Assembly (NCBI GenBank): GCA_023402275.1
Contig: JAEXCH010000004.1
Location: 62,001-126,000, forward strand
Length of the DNA: 64,000 nucleotides
Origin: Methanobacteriota archaeon
GTDB lineage: Archaea > Thermoplasmatota > Thermoplasmata > Methanomassiliicoccales > Methanomethylophilaceae
Reading direction: 5' to 3'
Shown here: piece by piece, positions 16,059-24,238 of the stretch
Position numbering within the stretch: position 1 is the stretch's first letter
Layout: the number at the start of each line of letters is the position of its first letter
Program-made: the position numbers and the translations under genes
The notes under the pieces: generated by a model
Told to the model about the DNA's origin: nothing
What the model saw: the letters and a program-made list of their open reading frames with translations, nothing else
The model's database searches: none

Positions 16059-19000
16059 TTACGTTTCTGTTTCCTGTTTTCTCAAAGCTTCTTCTTCGTA
16101 TTTTGATACTTCGGCGAGGTCCGGCTGCATTATGACCTTGCTGATACCGGACGGAGGCCTTGTCACCCCGATGAGGTGGTCGGCCAGCGCCAATGTTACC
16201 TTTCTCAATGATACCTGAATGAACTGTGCCTTCCTGGAGCTTTCCTTCACTCTCTTCGCGACCATCTCCGCATTGACCGAATCCAAGAACATGTCCACCT
16301 CGTCCAATACATAGAACGGTGAGGGCTGATACTCCTGGATCGCGAATATGAATGCCAGTGCTGTCAGTGATTTCTCTCCTCCGGAGAGTGCTTCCAATCT
16401 TAGGAGTTTACCATTCTTCGGCTTTGCGTTGATGGTCAATCCTCCGATGAACGGATCGTCCTCGCTCTCAAGTCCCATGAACGCCTCTCCCCCTCCGGAG
16501 AGCTGGGCGTATATCTCCTTGAAGTTCTTATTCACCGCATTGTAAGATTCCATGAACAATCCCTTCTTCTGGGAGTTCAGGGATTCTGTCAGATCGCTGA
16601 GTTCCTTGATCTGTTTCATGAGATTGTCGACGTCCTCCATGAGGCCGTCATATCTCTTCTTCCTTTCCTCGTAATCCTCTATCGCACGCAGATTGACGTT
16701 CCCTATCCTGGACATCACATTCTCGCATGACCTGATGGTTCGTTTGATCTCCTCTTCCGAGGGTATCGGGAGTTCGACCTCGATCTTTATCTCCTCTACC
16801 TCAGCCTTCAGCTGGGTTATGTTCTCCTGCACTATTGTAATCTGAGCCTGTTGTGAGGACCTCATACCATCCTTGAGTTCGATCTTCTCTTGTATGGACC
16901 CTCTTTCGCTGGAGAGTTTGAATCCCTTTTCCACAAGGGCATCCTTCTCGTCCCTGAGTCCTTCTATTCCCGATTCCATATCGGATTCGATCTTCCTAAG
17001 GGCATCGAGCTCAATGGTCATCCTCTCGATCTCCTTCTCATGATTGGCTATGGTCACTTTGCTCTCTTCGATCTTCTTGTCGACCGATCTTATCTGACCT
17101 TCGAGGGATTCCCTTTGCCTATTGAGTCCCGTTATCTCTGTTTCCAGACCATTCTTCTGTGATCTGAGGTCAGAGACATCATTGGTGAGCCTGTATACGC
17201 TGTCCCTCACCTTCTGTATCCTCTCCTGCATCTCTGCAGGTGCTATCGCTGTTATACGCTCCCTTACCTCGACCCTCTCGTCTCTAAGGGATGCGAGGGA
17301 TTCGGATATCGTATCCAGATTGTCCTTGAGGTTCGTCAGCTCTCCCTCGGATCTGTCACATTCCTTTTGTTTCAGGGCGTGCTCCTCGGCAAGCAGCTGT
17401 CTTGTCCTCTTGAGTTCGGATATCTTCGCTGTGAGCTGTCCGATCTGGGCCTGGGCCCCCATTCCCTCTGTGGAAATGCGCCTCATCTCGTCGTCCATGG
17501 CCCTGATGCCGTCGCGTATCTCCCTCAGTTGTGACCTCAGAGTATCCAGCGAATCATTTGCCGCCCTCAGCTTAGAGCTGACCTCATCCAGTTTTGATTC
17601 CGATGCCGCTCCGAATTTCATGACACTCTGGGGATTCAGCGTACCTCCGGTCATCGCACCCGATGCTTCAACGAGCTCACCGTTCTTGGTGACCAGTCTT
17701 ATACCGCCCATCAATGAACGGGCTTCGGATATCGTGTTGACGACAAGCGTATCCTGGAACACATACCAGAAAACATTCGCGTATCTTTGATCGTAATCTA
17801 TCAGGTCCGTTGCATAACCTTCTGTTTGCTTGACCGTCATGATCGCCTTTGCGCGGGGCTTTCCGGCTATCATCTTGTTTAGGGGAAGGAAGGTGACCCT
17901 TCCCAATCTTTCCTTTTTGAGGTGTGAGATGCAGTCCGATGCCACTTGGTCGTCATCGACCACTATGGCCTTCATCTTCCCGCCTGCGGCGACCGACAGC
18001 GCGGTTTCGTATCCGGGCTGGACGGTGGCGAGTTCCTGGACTGTGCCGTGTATCCCGGTTGCCATTCCTTTGTCCCTGAGCTCTATTATCGCTGCAACGG
18101 CCTCGTCCCCCTTGTTCATTCTGTTGGAGACCTTCTTCTCTGCCATCAGCTCACTGTACTGTGTGTCAAGTCTTCTGATAGCTTCCTTCAGTTCGGATTC
18201 CTGCTTCTCGAGCTCTGCTTCCTTTCTCTTGGAATCCATGATCCTCTTGGATATCTCATCGGTGCCGCCCATCGGGCCTGCTTCCTGCTTGACCTCTTTC
18301 AGATTCCATTCGGCATCCTTTATATCAAAATCAGCAGATTGCAGTCTTTCGTCGAGTGTGGCTTTCGATCTTCTCAGTTCCTCGGTTATAGTGGATGCTT
18401 TTGCGTAGTCGACCTCGGCCTCATGTTCGGCCTCTTCCTTGGAATCAATCTCTGCCTCAAGCTCGGTCAGACGGTTCTGGAGCTTTGTATGCTCTCCACC
18501 GTGCTTTGACATCTCCTCACTTATCTTCAGATCCTCATCCTTTGCATCTTTGAGTTCCTTCTCAAATCCATCGAGCTTTATGGAAAGATCGGCCAGGGAC
18601 TCCGATAGACTCTTCGATTCCGCAAGATTCTCGTTCATTGATTCCTCGAACCCGCTTTTGAAGATCTCCTGTTCCTCGATGTCCTCTTCGGCACGTTCGG
18701 CACGGTCCTTCTGCATGGCCATGTCTATCCTAGCCTTCTCAATCTTGTTCTTTATCTCACGATACTCCGGACCTATCTTGTCCTCGATCTCCTTCTCTTT
18801 GTTTCGTATCGCTATCTCGTTCTCGGCATATTCGTTCTTCAACGATTCCTTCTTCTCTGAGAGTGCTTGTATCTCTTTTGTGAGTGAGGTTATCTGCTGA
18901 GAGAGGCCGTCCATCTTTGCATCTTCGATCTGTAGCTGCCTGTGTGTGGATTGCGCCCTGGCCATCTCCAAAAGGTTCTGGGTCTCGATGTACTTCTTGG

Positions 19001-19649
19001 CATCTTCCTTGTCCTTTTCGAGTTTCTCTATCTGTTTCTCGAGTTCTTCGACCACTATCTGGATCCTGTCCAGATTTATCTCGGCCTCTTGGCGCTCTCC
19101 CTTGGCCTTGTCGATATCGGCATCGTAACTTGCAATACCGGATATTCCGTCAAGTACCCTTCTTCTCTCCATGTTACCCATCTGAACGATACGGGTGACA
19201 TCCCCCTGCTGTACCATGTTGTACCCGTCCGCGCTTATCCTTGCTTTCGTAAGGAGGCTGTCGAACTCGGTAAGGGAGGATTTCTTATCGTTGACGTAGA
19301 AGTATGAACTGTAATCCGTTCCGTTATCGGATATCTTGACATAACGGGTAAGTCTGACGATGTCATCATCCCACGGCATTATCCTGTCCTCGTTGTCGAA
19401 GACCAATGATACTTTCGTGTAGCCTGCTTTGCTCTTTGATTTTCCGCCGTCGAAGATCAGATCGGTGAGCTTTCCTGCCCTGACCGCTTTAGAACTCTTT
19501 GGTCCGAGAACGAAAAGGATCGCGTCCGTTATGTTCGATTTACCGGAGCCGTTCGGTCCCGTGACTGCCATATATCCTTCCATCAGAGGTATCGTAAGTT
19601 TACCTCCGAACGATTTGAAGTTCTCTAATTCAATCTGCTTCAAGTACAC
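16059..19649 (-). CDS. smc: Chromosome segregation protein Smc
   Basis: Smc is the long coiled-coil ATPase of the archaeal condensin-like complex. With the GTG start at 19649 it has 1,196 residues, the usual size. The Walker A is GPNGSGKSNITDAI near residue 32. Two long coiled coils (about 170-500 and 670-1000) flank a hinge with IHGTVQELATV and SGAMTGGTLNPQS. The C-terminal head has LSGGEKSLTALAFIFAI, the Walker B FYVLDEVDMFLD and the end region RKAQFIQVSLR. The GTG follows AAAGGGGT by seven bases and gives MYLKQIELENFKSFGG. The frame stays open 78 codons further upstream but runs through the promoter, so that extension is rejected. Confidence 0.95.
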   Translation of the reverse strand: MYLKQIELENFKSFGGKLTIPLMEGYMAVTGPNGSGKSNITDAILFVLGPKSSKAVRAGKLTDLIFDGGKSKSKAGYTKVSLVFDNEDRIMPWDDDIVRLTRYVKISDNGTDYSSYFYVNDKKSSLTEFDSLLTKARISADGYNMVQQGDVTRIVQMGNMERRRVLDGISGIASYDADIDKAKGERQEAEINLDRIQIVVEELEKQIEKLEKDKEDAKKYIETQNLLEMARAQSTHRQLQIEDAKMDGLSQQITSLTKEIQALSEKKESLKNEYAENEIAIRNKEKEIEDKIGPEYREIKNKIEKARIDMAMQKDRAERAEEDIEEQEIFKSGFEESMNENLAESKSLSESLADLSIKLDGFEKELKDAKDEDLKISEEMSKHGGEHTKLQNRLTELEAEIDSKEEAEHEAEVDYAKASTITEELRRSKATLDERLQSADFDIKDAEWNLKEVKQEAGPMGGTDEISKRIMDSKRKEAELEKQESELKEAIRRLDTQYSELMAEKKVSNRMNKGDEAVAAIIELRDKGMATGIHGTVQELATVQPGYETALSVAAGGKMKAIVVDDDQVASDCISHLKKERLGRVTFLPLNKMIAGKPRAKAIMTVKQTEGYATDLIDYDQRYANVFWYVFQDTLVVNTISEARSLMGGIRLVTKNGELVEASGAMTGGTLNPQSVMKFGAASESKLDEVSSKLRAANDSLDTLRSQLREIRDGIRAMDDEMRRISTEGMGAQAQIGQLTAKISELKRTRQLLAEEHALKQKECDRSEGELTNLKDNLDTISESLASLRDERVEVRERITAIAPAEMQERIQKVRDSVYRLTNDVSDLRSQKNGLETEITGLNRQRESLEGQIRSVDKKIEESKVTIANHEKEIERMTIELDALRKIESDMESGIEGLRDEKDALVEKGFKLSSERGSIQEKIELKDGMRSSQQAQITIVQENITQLKAEVEEIKIEVELPIPSEEEIKRTIRSCENVMSRIGNVNLRAIEDYEERKKRYDGLMEDVDNLMKQIKELSDLTESLNSQKKGLFMESYNAVNKNFKEIYAQLSGGGEAFMGLESEDDPFIGGLTINAKPKNGKLLRLEALSGGEKSLTALAFIFAIQEYQPSPFYVLDEVDMFLDSVNAEMVAKRVKESSRKAQFIQVSLRKVTLALADHLIGVTRPPSGISKVIMQPDLAEVSKYEEEALRKQETET

Positions 19650-19720
19650 GTGTTTTACCCCTTTCAGAGGGCAACGCAAGCTTTCGGCTCCCGCATGCAT
19701 CCCATTTGTTCGCGCACGAA

Positions 19721-19753
19721 CGGTATAATATAACGCATGCTTTATATATAAAA
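19721..19753 (-). promoter_or_regulatory. Two TATA-like elements upstream of smc
   Basis: On the minus strand TTTTATATATAAA (19741-19753) and TTATATTATACCG (19721-19733) both fit archaeal TATA boxes. Depending on which is used, the smc leader would be about 50 or 70 bases. The sequence between them and the GTG holds a small inverted repeat GTTCGTGCGCGAAC. Confidence 0.5.
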
Positions 19754-19841
19754 ACAGTCCAAAAAATGTGTGGCTGGTAGTTACTTTCGGACCTTTCGGA
19801 CACCCTGATATCAACTTTACAATTCGATCGTTGATCATAGA

Positions 19842-20046
19842 ATGTCGCACGATGGGAAGCCCCGGTTCGGAGCATCCTACCACGATGAACCGGGGACCAT
19901 CTGACAGGAGGTGTTAATTTAACAACCAAAAGCAGATGCGTACTCGTTATCTGTGTTAGGGTTGGCAATATGATCATTGTGTCATACTTGACGACATATA
20001 ATCGGATACGATTGATCACGTTGCGGATCCGGTTCCTTCGGGAACC
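19842..20046. other. Gene-free stretch with two strong hairpins; possible structured RNA
   Basis: The 450 bases between smc and the HAD gene hold no convincing coding frame. Two elements stand out. At 19852-19901 GATGG, GAAG and CCCCGGTTC pair with GAACCGGGG, A and CCATC around an 18-base loop. At 20030-20046 CGGTTCC-TTCG-GGAACCG is a perfect seven-pair stem closed by a cUUCGg tetraloop when read on the plus strand. Between them a palindrome GTTAATTTAAC is at 19913-19923. The tetraloop suggests that the plus strand is transcribed. I could not match the region to RNase P RNA, SRP RNA or a box C/D RNA, so identity is open. Confidence 0.4.
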
Positions 20047-20101
20047 GTTAATTCCTGTCATTTGCTTATCGTAATGGTGATTTATTTGCTCTCCCACAGG
20101 A

Positions 20102-20899
20102 TCAGTCATCTTTTCCCATCTCAAGAACAAGGTCGGGAATGTCAGCAACGGAATCAACAACATAGGTCGGTATTACCTCAGAATTATCCAGATCCGATAA
20201 TCTTGCTTCGCCTGTCAGTACCATTATCGAGCTTGTTCCAGCATCAAATGCCATCCTTATGTCGGTGTATAATCTATCACCAACCATTACTGCATCCTTT
20301 GGATCTATTCCCAGTTCACCTGCTGCCATCTCCAGCATTAATCTGCTTGGTTTACCGACTATTATGGGGCAGGCACCCGTCAATGTTGCCAGTAGATGAA
20401 TGAATTGTCCAATATCCACATCATACGAATCCTCTGTAGGGCACAGATCATCCGGATGTGTCGCTATGAGTTCTGCTCCGTTCATAATGAAATGATATGC
20501 CTTGTTTATCTTATCGAAGGTAATGGTCCTATCAAAGGTCAAAAGAACTATGTCTGGGTCTTCTTCAGTGCTTTGTATACCAAGGTCATGGATCTCCTTT
20601 GTGACCTCCGGGGTCGCTACTACGAATACCTTCTTTCCCGCCTTCCTCTCTTTGATGAATCTCACTGTTGCAAGCGTTGATGTCAGTATGTTCTTGATCT
20701 CAACATCGAATCCCATGTCTGTAAGTTTCCTAAGATAATATTCACGTGTATTGGAGGAGTTGTTGGTCAGGAATACGAAAGGTATACCTTCTTTCTGAAG
20801 GAATGCTATGAGGTCCTTTGAACCTGGAATTATTTTCTTTCCTTTGTAGATGGTACCGTCCATGTCTATCATGAATCCGGCAGGTCTCAAAGGTATCAC
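20102..20899 (-). CDS. HAD-IIA family phosphatase (NagD-like)
   Basis: This haloacid dehalogenase-type phosphatase has 265 residues with the GTG start at 20899, which overlaps the preceding stop as GTGA. The catalytic motif I is FMIDMDGTIYKG, where the two aspartates are nucleophile and acid-base. Motif II is FLTNNSSNTREYYLRKL. Motif IV is VMVGDRLYTDIRMAFDAG with the metal-binding Asp residues. The cap domain between about residues 85 and 190 is of the IIA type, as in NagD and archaeal p-nitrophenyl phosphatases. Likely substrates are nucleotides or sugar phosphates; with pyrE two genes upstream a nucleotidase role is possible but unproven. A longer frame from 20971 would lie inside the glycosylase gene. 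Confidence 0.85.
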   Translation of the reverse strand: MIPLRPAGFMIDMDGTIYKGKKIIPGSKDLIAFLQKEGIPFVFLTNNSSNTREYYLRKLTDMGFDVEIKNILTSTLATVRFIKERKAGKKVFVVATPEVTKEIHDLGIQSTEEDPDIVLLTFDRTITFDKINKAYHFIMNGAELIATHPDDLCPTEDSYDVDIGQFIHLLATLTGACPIIVGKPSRLMLEMAAGELGIDPKDAVMVGDRLYTDIRMAFDAGTSSIMVLTGEARLSDLDNSEVIPTYVVDSVADIPDLVLEMGKDD

Positions 20900-21429
20900 T
20901 CCAAATATTCGTCCCTGAGTATCCTCATGGTAGTTCTCAGGGCATCCCTTGACTCTCTGCTGTAGATGCATGCCGCAGGGTGATAGGTGGGTATGAATAT
21001 CACATCATTCCCAAGGACCTTTATGGATCTCTTCGTGTTCGCTATATCGGCCATCTTGCCTTCATAACCCAGAAGATCCCTGCATGCCGATTTTCCCAAC
21101 CCTACAACGACCTTCCTCCCATTGAGTTCATGATCCAGGAACGGGCGGCATGCCTCCATCTCCTCCTTCGTAGGATCTCTGTTACTGGGCGGACGGCATT
21201 TGACGGTATTGGTTATCATGACCCTTGATCTATCCACACCCTCCTCCTCCATTATGGAGTCCAAAAGCTTTCCTGATCTTCCAACGAATGGTTTTCCTGA
21301 AAGGTCCTCTTTCTCACCGGGTGCCTCTCCTACAAAAACAACAGGAGAATTCAGGTCGCCGCTTGGAAGCACCAAGTTTGTACGGTTCTCACAAAGTCCG
21401 CATAGTTGGCAGTTGGGATCGGGCCTCAT
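20896..21429 (-). CDS. Uracil-DNA glycosylase, family 4
   Basis: This thermophile-type uracil-DNA glycosylase removes uracil from DNA and carries a [4Fe-4S] cluster. The 177-residue protein has N-terminal cysteines in CQLCGLCENR and further cysteines in VKCRPP and EACRPF, giving the four cluster ligands. Family motif 1 is GEAPGEKEDLSGKPFVGRSG, where the glutamate takes part in catalysis. The C-terminal motif is IPTYHPAACIYSR with the conserved histidine. The ATG overlaps the pyrE stop as ATGA and its own stop overlaps the HAD start, so all three genes are translationally coupled. Confidence 0.92.
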   Translation of the reverse strand: MRPDPNCQLCGLCENRTNLVLPSGDLNSPVVFVGEAPGEKEDLSGKPFVGRSGKLLDSIMEEEGVDRSRVMITNTVKCRPPSNRDPTKEEMEACRPFLDHELNGRKVVVGLGKSACRDLLGYEGKMADIANTKRSIKVLGNDVIFIPTYHPAACIYSRESRDALRTTMRILRDEYLE

Positions 21430-21959
21430 TGTTTTCCCCCCACTATCTCTGACCCCTTTATCAGGGATGTAAGTTTAACGTTGATGTCGGCAAGATTCTC
21501 CCTTCCGCCGCCCTCTCTGTCCACTACCGATATGATGTCGGTGACAACGGCTCCGTTCTCTCTCAGTGTGGCTATGGCCTTTATGCTGGAACCCGCTGTT
21601 GTTATGACATCTTCGACGACCAACACCGTCTCTCCTGGATTGAGGTCGCCTTCGATCAGATTCTGTGTGCCATGGTCCTTCTGTTCCTTCCTTACCATAA
21701 CATATGGCATCCCTGTTGCCATTGACAGTGCTGCTGCAAGCGGTATTGATCCGAGGACAACGCCTGCGATCCTGTCTGGTCGTATATTATCGGCCTGCAT
21801 CCTCTCTGCCATAAGCTGAGATATAAGATACAGTACCTGCGGGTTCGTACTTGCCCTCTTTATGTTGATGTAATAGTCACTCTTAGCTCCGGATGCCAGA
21901 GTGAATTCTCCGAATTGTAATGCGCCGCATTCCTCAAGTGCCTTTGATATCTCACTCAT
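21426..21959 (-). CDS. pyrE: Orotate phosphoribosyltransferase
   Basis: PyrE joins orotate to PRPP to make orotidine 5'-phosphate in pyrimidine synthesis. The protein of 177 residues has the PRPP-binding motif VLVVEDVITTAGSS near residue 115 and the flexible-loop basic residues VRKEQKDHG near residue 90. The N-terminal FTLASGAKSDYYINIKR is the standard orotate-side signature. It starts four bases after the carS stop behind GGTGATAA, so the genes form one unit with carS, the glycosylase and the phosphatase. Other pyrimidine genes are not in the window. Confidence 0.93.
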   Translation of the reverse strand: MSEISKALEECGALQFGEFTLASGAKSDYYINIKRASTNPQVLYLISQLMAERMQADNIRPDRIAGVVLGSIPLAAALSMATGMPYVMVRKEQKDHGTQNLIEGDLNPGETVLVVEDVITTAGSSIKAIATLRENGAVVTDIISVVDREGGGRENLADINVKLTSLIKGSEIVGGKQ

Positions 21960-21963
21960 TTTA

Positions 21964-22536
21964 TCACCACGGCTCCTTCTTGTAGCCTAGTCTGTATCCT
22001 ATTATGTTGACCGATCTGTGTATTATGAACATAAGTGCCAGTATGAATATCAAAGCGGCTATGTTCCATCCTTCTATGAATGTCGAATATACCCAATGGG
22101 GGAAGAATATAGATGTTACCAAGAACGCTCCGAAAACAAAATCATATTGATCCAGTATGGGAGCCTTTTGGCCTCTTTCCATTCCCAATCTTCTCTTTAT
22201 GAATGCTCCCATAAGGTCTCCCAATACAGCACCGAATGACAGACAGAACAGTATCCCTACGTTGCTCCAGAACGGTCCGTATCCCCAATAGTTCACCGGA
22301 TCCCAGATGGAGGCTATGCCTATCATCAAAAGACCGATGATGACACCTGCGAACCCTCCTCCGAAAAGTCCTCTCCAGGTCTTTCCGTCACCCAGGATCC
22401 TCTTTCCCCTCCAGCTCCTGCCGAAGTCTATCTTGGTACCTCCTCCTAACAGCACTGCGGCTGAGTTGGGGAGCATTGCGGGTATGAACAGCCAAAGACC
22501 GTTCAGCATTATCAGGATAACTCCGACCACATCCAT
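21964..22536 (-). CDS. carS: CDP-archaeol synthase
   Basis: CarS transfers CMP from CTP to unsaturated archaetidic acid, giving CDP-archaeol for polar lipid head-group attachment. The 190-residue membrane protein has about five helices. The family signature LPNSAAVLLGGGTKIDFGR and RILGDGKTWRGLFGGG lie in the first 60 residues, and a second conserved stretch GAVLGDLMGAFIKRRLG near residue 105 matches CTP-transferase folds. The last part SVNIIGYRLGYKKEPW is typical of archaeal members. It is in the same window as two other lipid enzymes (23140-25204). A short open frame precedes it and ends two bases before its ATG. Confidence 0.92.
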   Translation of the reverse strand: MDVVGVILIMLNGLWLFIPAMLPNSAAVLLGGGTKIDFGRSWRGKRILGDGKTWRGLFGGGFAGVIIGLLMIGIASIWDPVNYWGYGPFWSNVGILFCLSFGAVLGDLMGAFIKRRLGMERGQKAPILDQYDFVFGAFLVTSIFFPHWVYSTFIEGWNIAALIFILALMFIIHRSVNIIGYRLGYKKEPW

Positions 22537-22537
22537 G

Positions 22538-22591
22538 TTATCTTCTCAGCATGCTGATTGCGGATTCACTGTATAAGCTTTCGGAGTTCAT
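22538..22591 (-). CDS. Possible 17-residue upstream peptide before carS
   Basis: The frame begins with ATG directly after GGTGATC, the extended Shine-Dalgarno sequence common in this genome, and encodes MNSESLYSESAISMLRR. Its TAA ends two bases before the carS ATG, while carS itself has only a weak ribosome-binding site (GAGAAG). This suggests that carS could be translated by coupling to the short peptide. A TATA-like CTTTATTTTG lies about 25 bases upstream. No family is recognised; it may be chance. Confidence 0.35.
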   Translation of the reverse strand: MNSESLYSESAISMLRR

Positions 22592-22680
22592 GATCACCAG
22601 TATTACATCAAAATAAAGGATGATCTTGGATTCCGGACGATATCAGGAAAGTAGATAACAGACCCTTCCCATGCAGATGT

Positions 22681-23139
22681 ATGTTGATATTGGACAGTTC
22701 AGCACTTTTCTCCATGGAGAATCTCCCCGATGAGGATTTCCTTTGTCCTCCCGGAGTGATAGATGAACTGAGAAGATACAACGACAGAAGACTGGACCTC
22801 TGGGGGGATCTCCTGAAGACATCCGATTGCACAAAGGCATCTATTGATAAGGTGACCGAAGCTGCAAGGAAGAGCGGTGACCATGGAAGGTTATCCCCTG
22901 TTGACATAACCGTTCTGGCACTTGCTTTGGATACTGAAGGAACTATACTTTCCGATGATTATTCGATACAGAATGTCGCCAAGATAATGAACATTTCATT
23001 CAGACCTGTGGGTATGAAAGGCATAAAGAAGGTTGAGAAATGGAATTACCAGTGCATTGGATGCGGTAAATGGTTCAAAGAGAATTCTCCCGAATGTCCG
23101 ATATGCGGTTCAGGGATGAGGTCCAAAAGAAGGAAATGA
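22681..23139 (+). CDS. rRNA maturation endonuclease Nob1
   Basis: Nob1 cleaves the 3' end of pre-16S rRNA. The 152-residue protein has an N-terminal PIN nuclease domain followed by a zinc ribbon. Catalytic acidic residues can be seen in LILDSSALF (Asp5), GVIDEL (Glu/Asp near residue 33), LSPVDITVLALA and LSDDYSIQNVA. The zinc ribbon is CIGCGKWF with CPICGSGM at the C-terminus, ending in a basic RSKRRK tail. It is divergent from carS and convergent with the reductase gene, whose stop is adjacent to its own. Confidence 0.9.
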   Translation: MLILDSSALFSMENLPDEDFLCPPGVIDELRRYNDRRLDLWGDLLKTSDCTKASIDKVTEAARKSGDHGRLSPVDITVLALALDTEGTILSDDYSIQNVAKIMNISFRPVGMKGIKKVEKWNYQCIGCGKWFKENSPECPICGSGMRSKRRK

Positions 23140-24234
23140 TCACGGGAAGATGTGTTTGCATCGGATCAGGTTCCCCATCCTTCTCATTCCGAGTATCCTC
23201 ATGCATATCTCCGTTCTTCTGTCTGAGCCGAATGCGAAGGTGTCTGCAAGTTTCTTGTTGTTGGCAGCTATCTTCAACGGCTTGTGGAATATCCTCATGC
23301 ATTCGTTCTGGTAATCCATCAAATCACGGGAATTCAGAACATTATCGGCAGCGACCTCTCCGCATACCTTTCCTGCAATGAGTGCCAGCGGCACTCCTCC
23401 TCCGTTGACCGATATGACCTGTCCTGCGGCATCCCCAACGATCATCCCGTTGTCCGATACGAGTTTTGAAAGCATCCCTTCGCTCGGAACGTATTTGCCT
23501 TCCATCTTCGTGGTCACATCAAGATCGTGTTTGGACCTGAACTTCTCGAAGTATTCGCTTAATGTTCCATTGGCGAACTTGGGCGAGAATCCCACTCCGA
23601 CATTGGCCTGACCTTTCTTGGGTATTATCCAACTGTATGCTCCCGGTGCGATTCCTCCAAAGAACATTTGAACATATGGTTCAAAATCACCGTTGGCCTG
23701 AGCTGTCACTGCGGGGTATGGGTTCCTGTTCTTAGGGAGGCCCAGGCTCCTTGCCACCTTAGAACCTGGTCCATCTGCTCCGATTATCACCTTATACTCG
23801 ATCTCACCAATAGTGGTGATGGCCTTCTCATCCTCTATCTTCTTGAAAAGACAGTTGTTGATGAGTTCCGCACCTTCCTTCTCAGCTTCCTTTATCAGAT
23901 ACTGATCAAATCTATCACGGTCCGTGGTGTACCCTGTGAAATCCAAAAGAGTTGCTCTTTCCTTAGGGCTTACCAGCCTTATTCCTTCTATCTCCCTGAG
24001 CCTTAGGTCCTTTGGGATGTCGAAGACCTCAGAGATGTCCCCTGCTTCCCCAAACATGCTGGATACTTCCTCGTTCGAGGGTACCAATTCCCCGCATCTT
24101 ACAGGAACACCGACCTCGGGCCTCCTTTCGATTATTGTTACCTTGGCACCTTTCGATGCGGCATATCTTGCGGCGACTCCACCGGCCGGTCCTGAACCGA
24201 CCACCAGGATGTCAGTTTTTATGGTATCGGACAT
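23140..24234 (-). CDS. Geranylgeranyl reductase (digeranylgeranylglycerophospholipid reductase)
   Basis: This flavoprotein saturates the isoprenoid chains of archaeal lipids. The 364-residue protein starts with the FAD-binding Rossmann motif VVGSGPAGGVAARYAA and has VRCGELVPS, which holds the conserved cysteine region. The substrate-side motif around PGAYSWIIPK corresponds to the family PxxYxWxFP. The second FAD motif is GMIVGDAAGQVISVNGGGVP near residue 275. The ATG lies behind AGGTGATCAC. It follows idsA, which makes its C20 substrate precursor, by four bases. A second, more distant relative is at 48869-50020. Confidence 0.9.
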   Translation of the reverse strand: MSDTIKTDILVVGSGPAGGVAARYAASKGAKVTIIERRPEVGVPVRCGELVPSNEEVSSMFGEAGDISEVFDIPKDLRLREIEGIRLVSPKERATLLDFTGYTTDRDRFDQYLIKEAEKEGAELINNCLFKKIEDEKAITTIGEIEYKVIIGADGPGSKVARSLGLPKNRNPYPAVTAQANGDFEPYVQMFFGGIAPGAYSWIIPKKGQANVGVGFSPKFANGTLSEYFEKFRSKHDLDVTTKMEGKYVPSEGMLSKLVSDNGMIVGDAAGQVISVNGGGVPLALIAGKVCGEVAADNVLNSRDLMDYQNECMRIFHKPLKIAANNKKLADTFAFGSDRRTEICMRILGMRRMGNLIRCKHIFP

Positions 24235-24238
24235 GTGA

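Noticed and set aside
19673..19715. A 13-codon frame (MGCMREPKACVAL) in the smc leader
   Set aside because: It has no ribosome-binding site and is short enough to be chance.
19650..19883. Extension of smc by 78 codons upstream of the GTG at 19649
   Set aside because: The extension crosses two TATA elements, has no ribosome-binding site and has no similarity to Smc N-termini.
19780..20100. RNase P RNA, SRP RNA or tRNA-like molecule in the smc/HAD gap
   Set aside because: I looked for the conserved cores (GGAAG...GGAGCAG for SRP, GAGGAAAGTCC and ACAGAA for RNase P) on both strands and did not find them. The hairpins remain unidentified.
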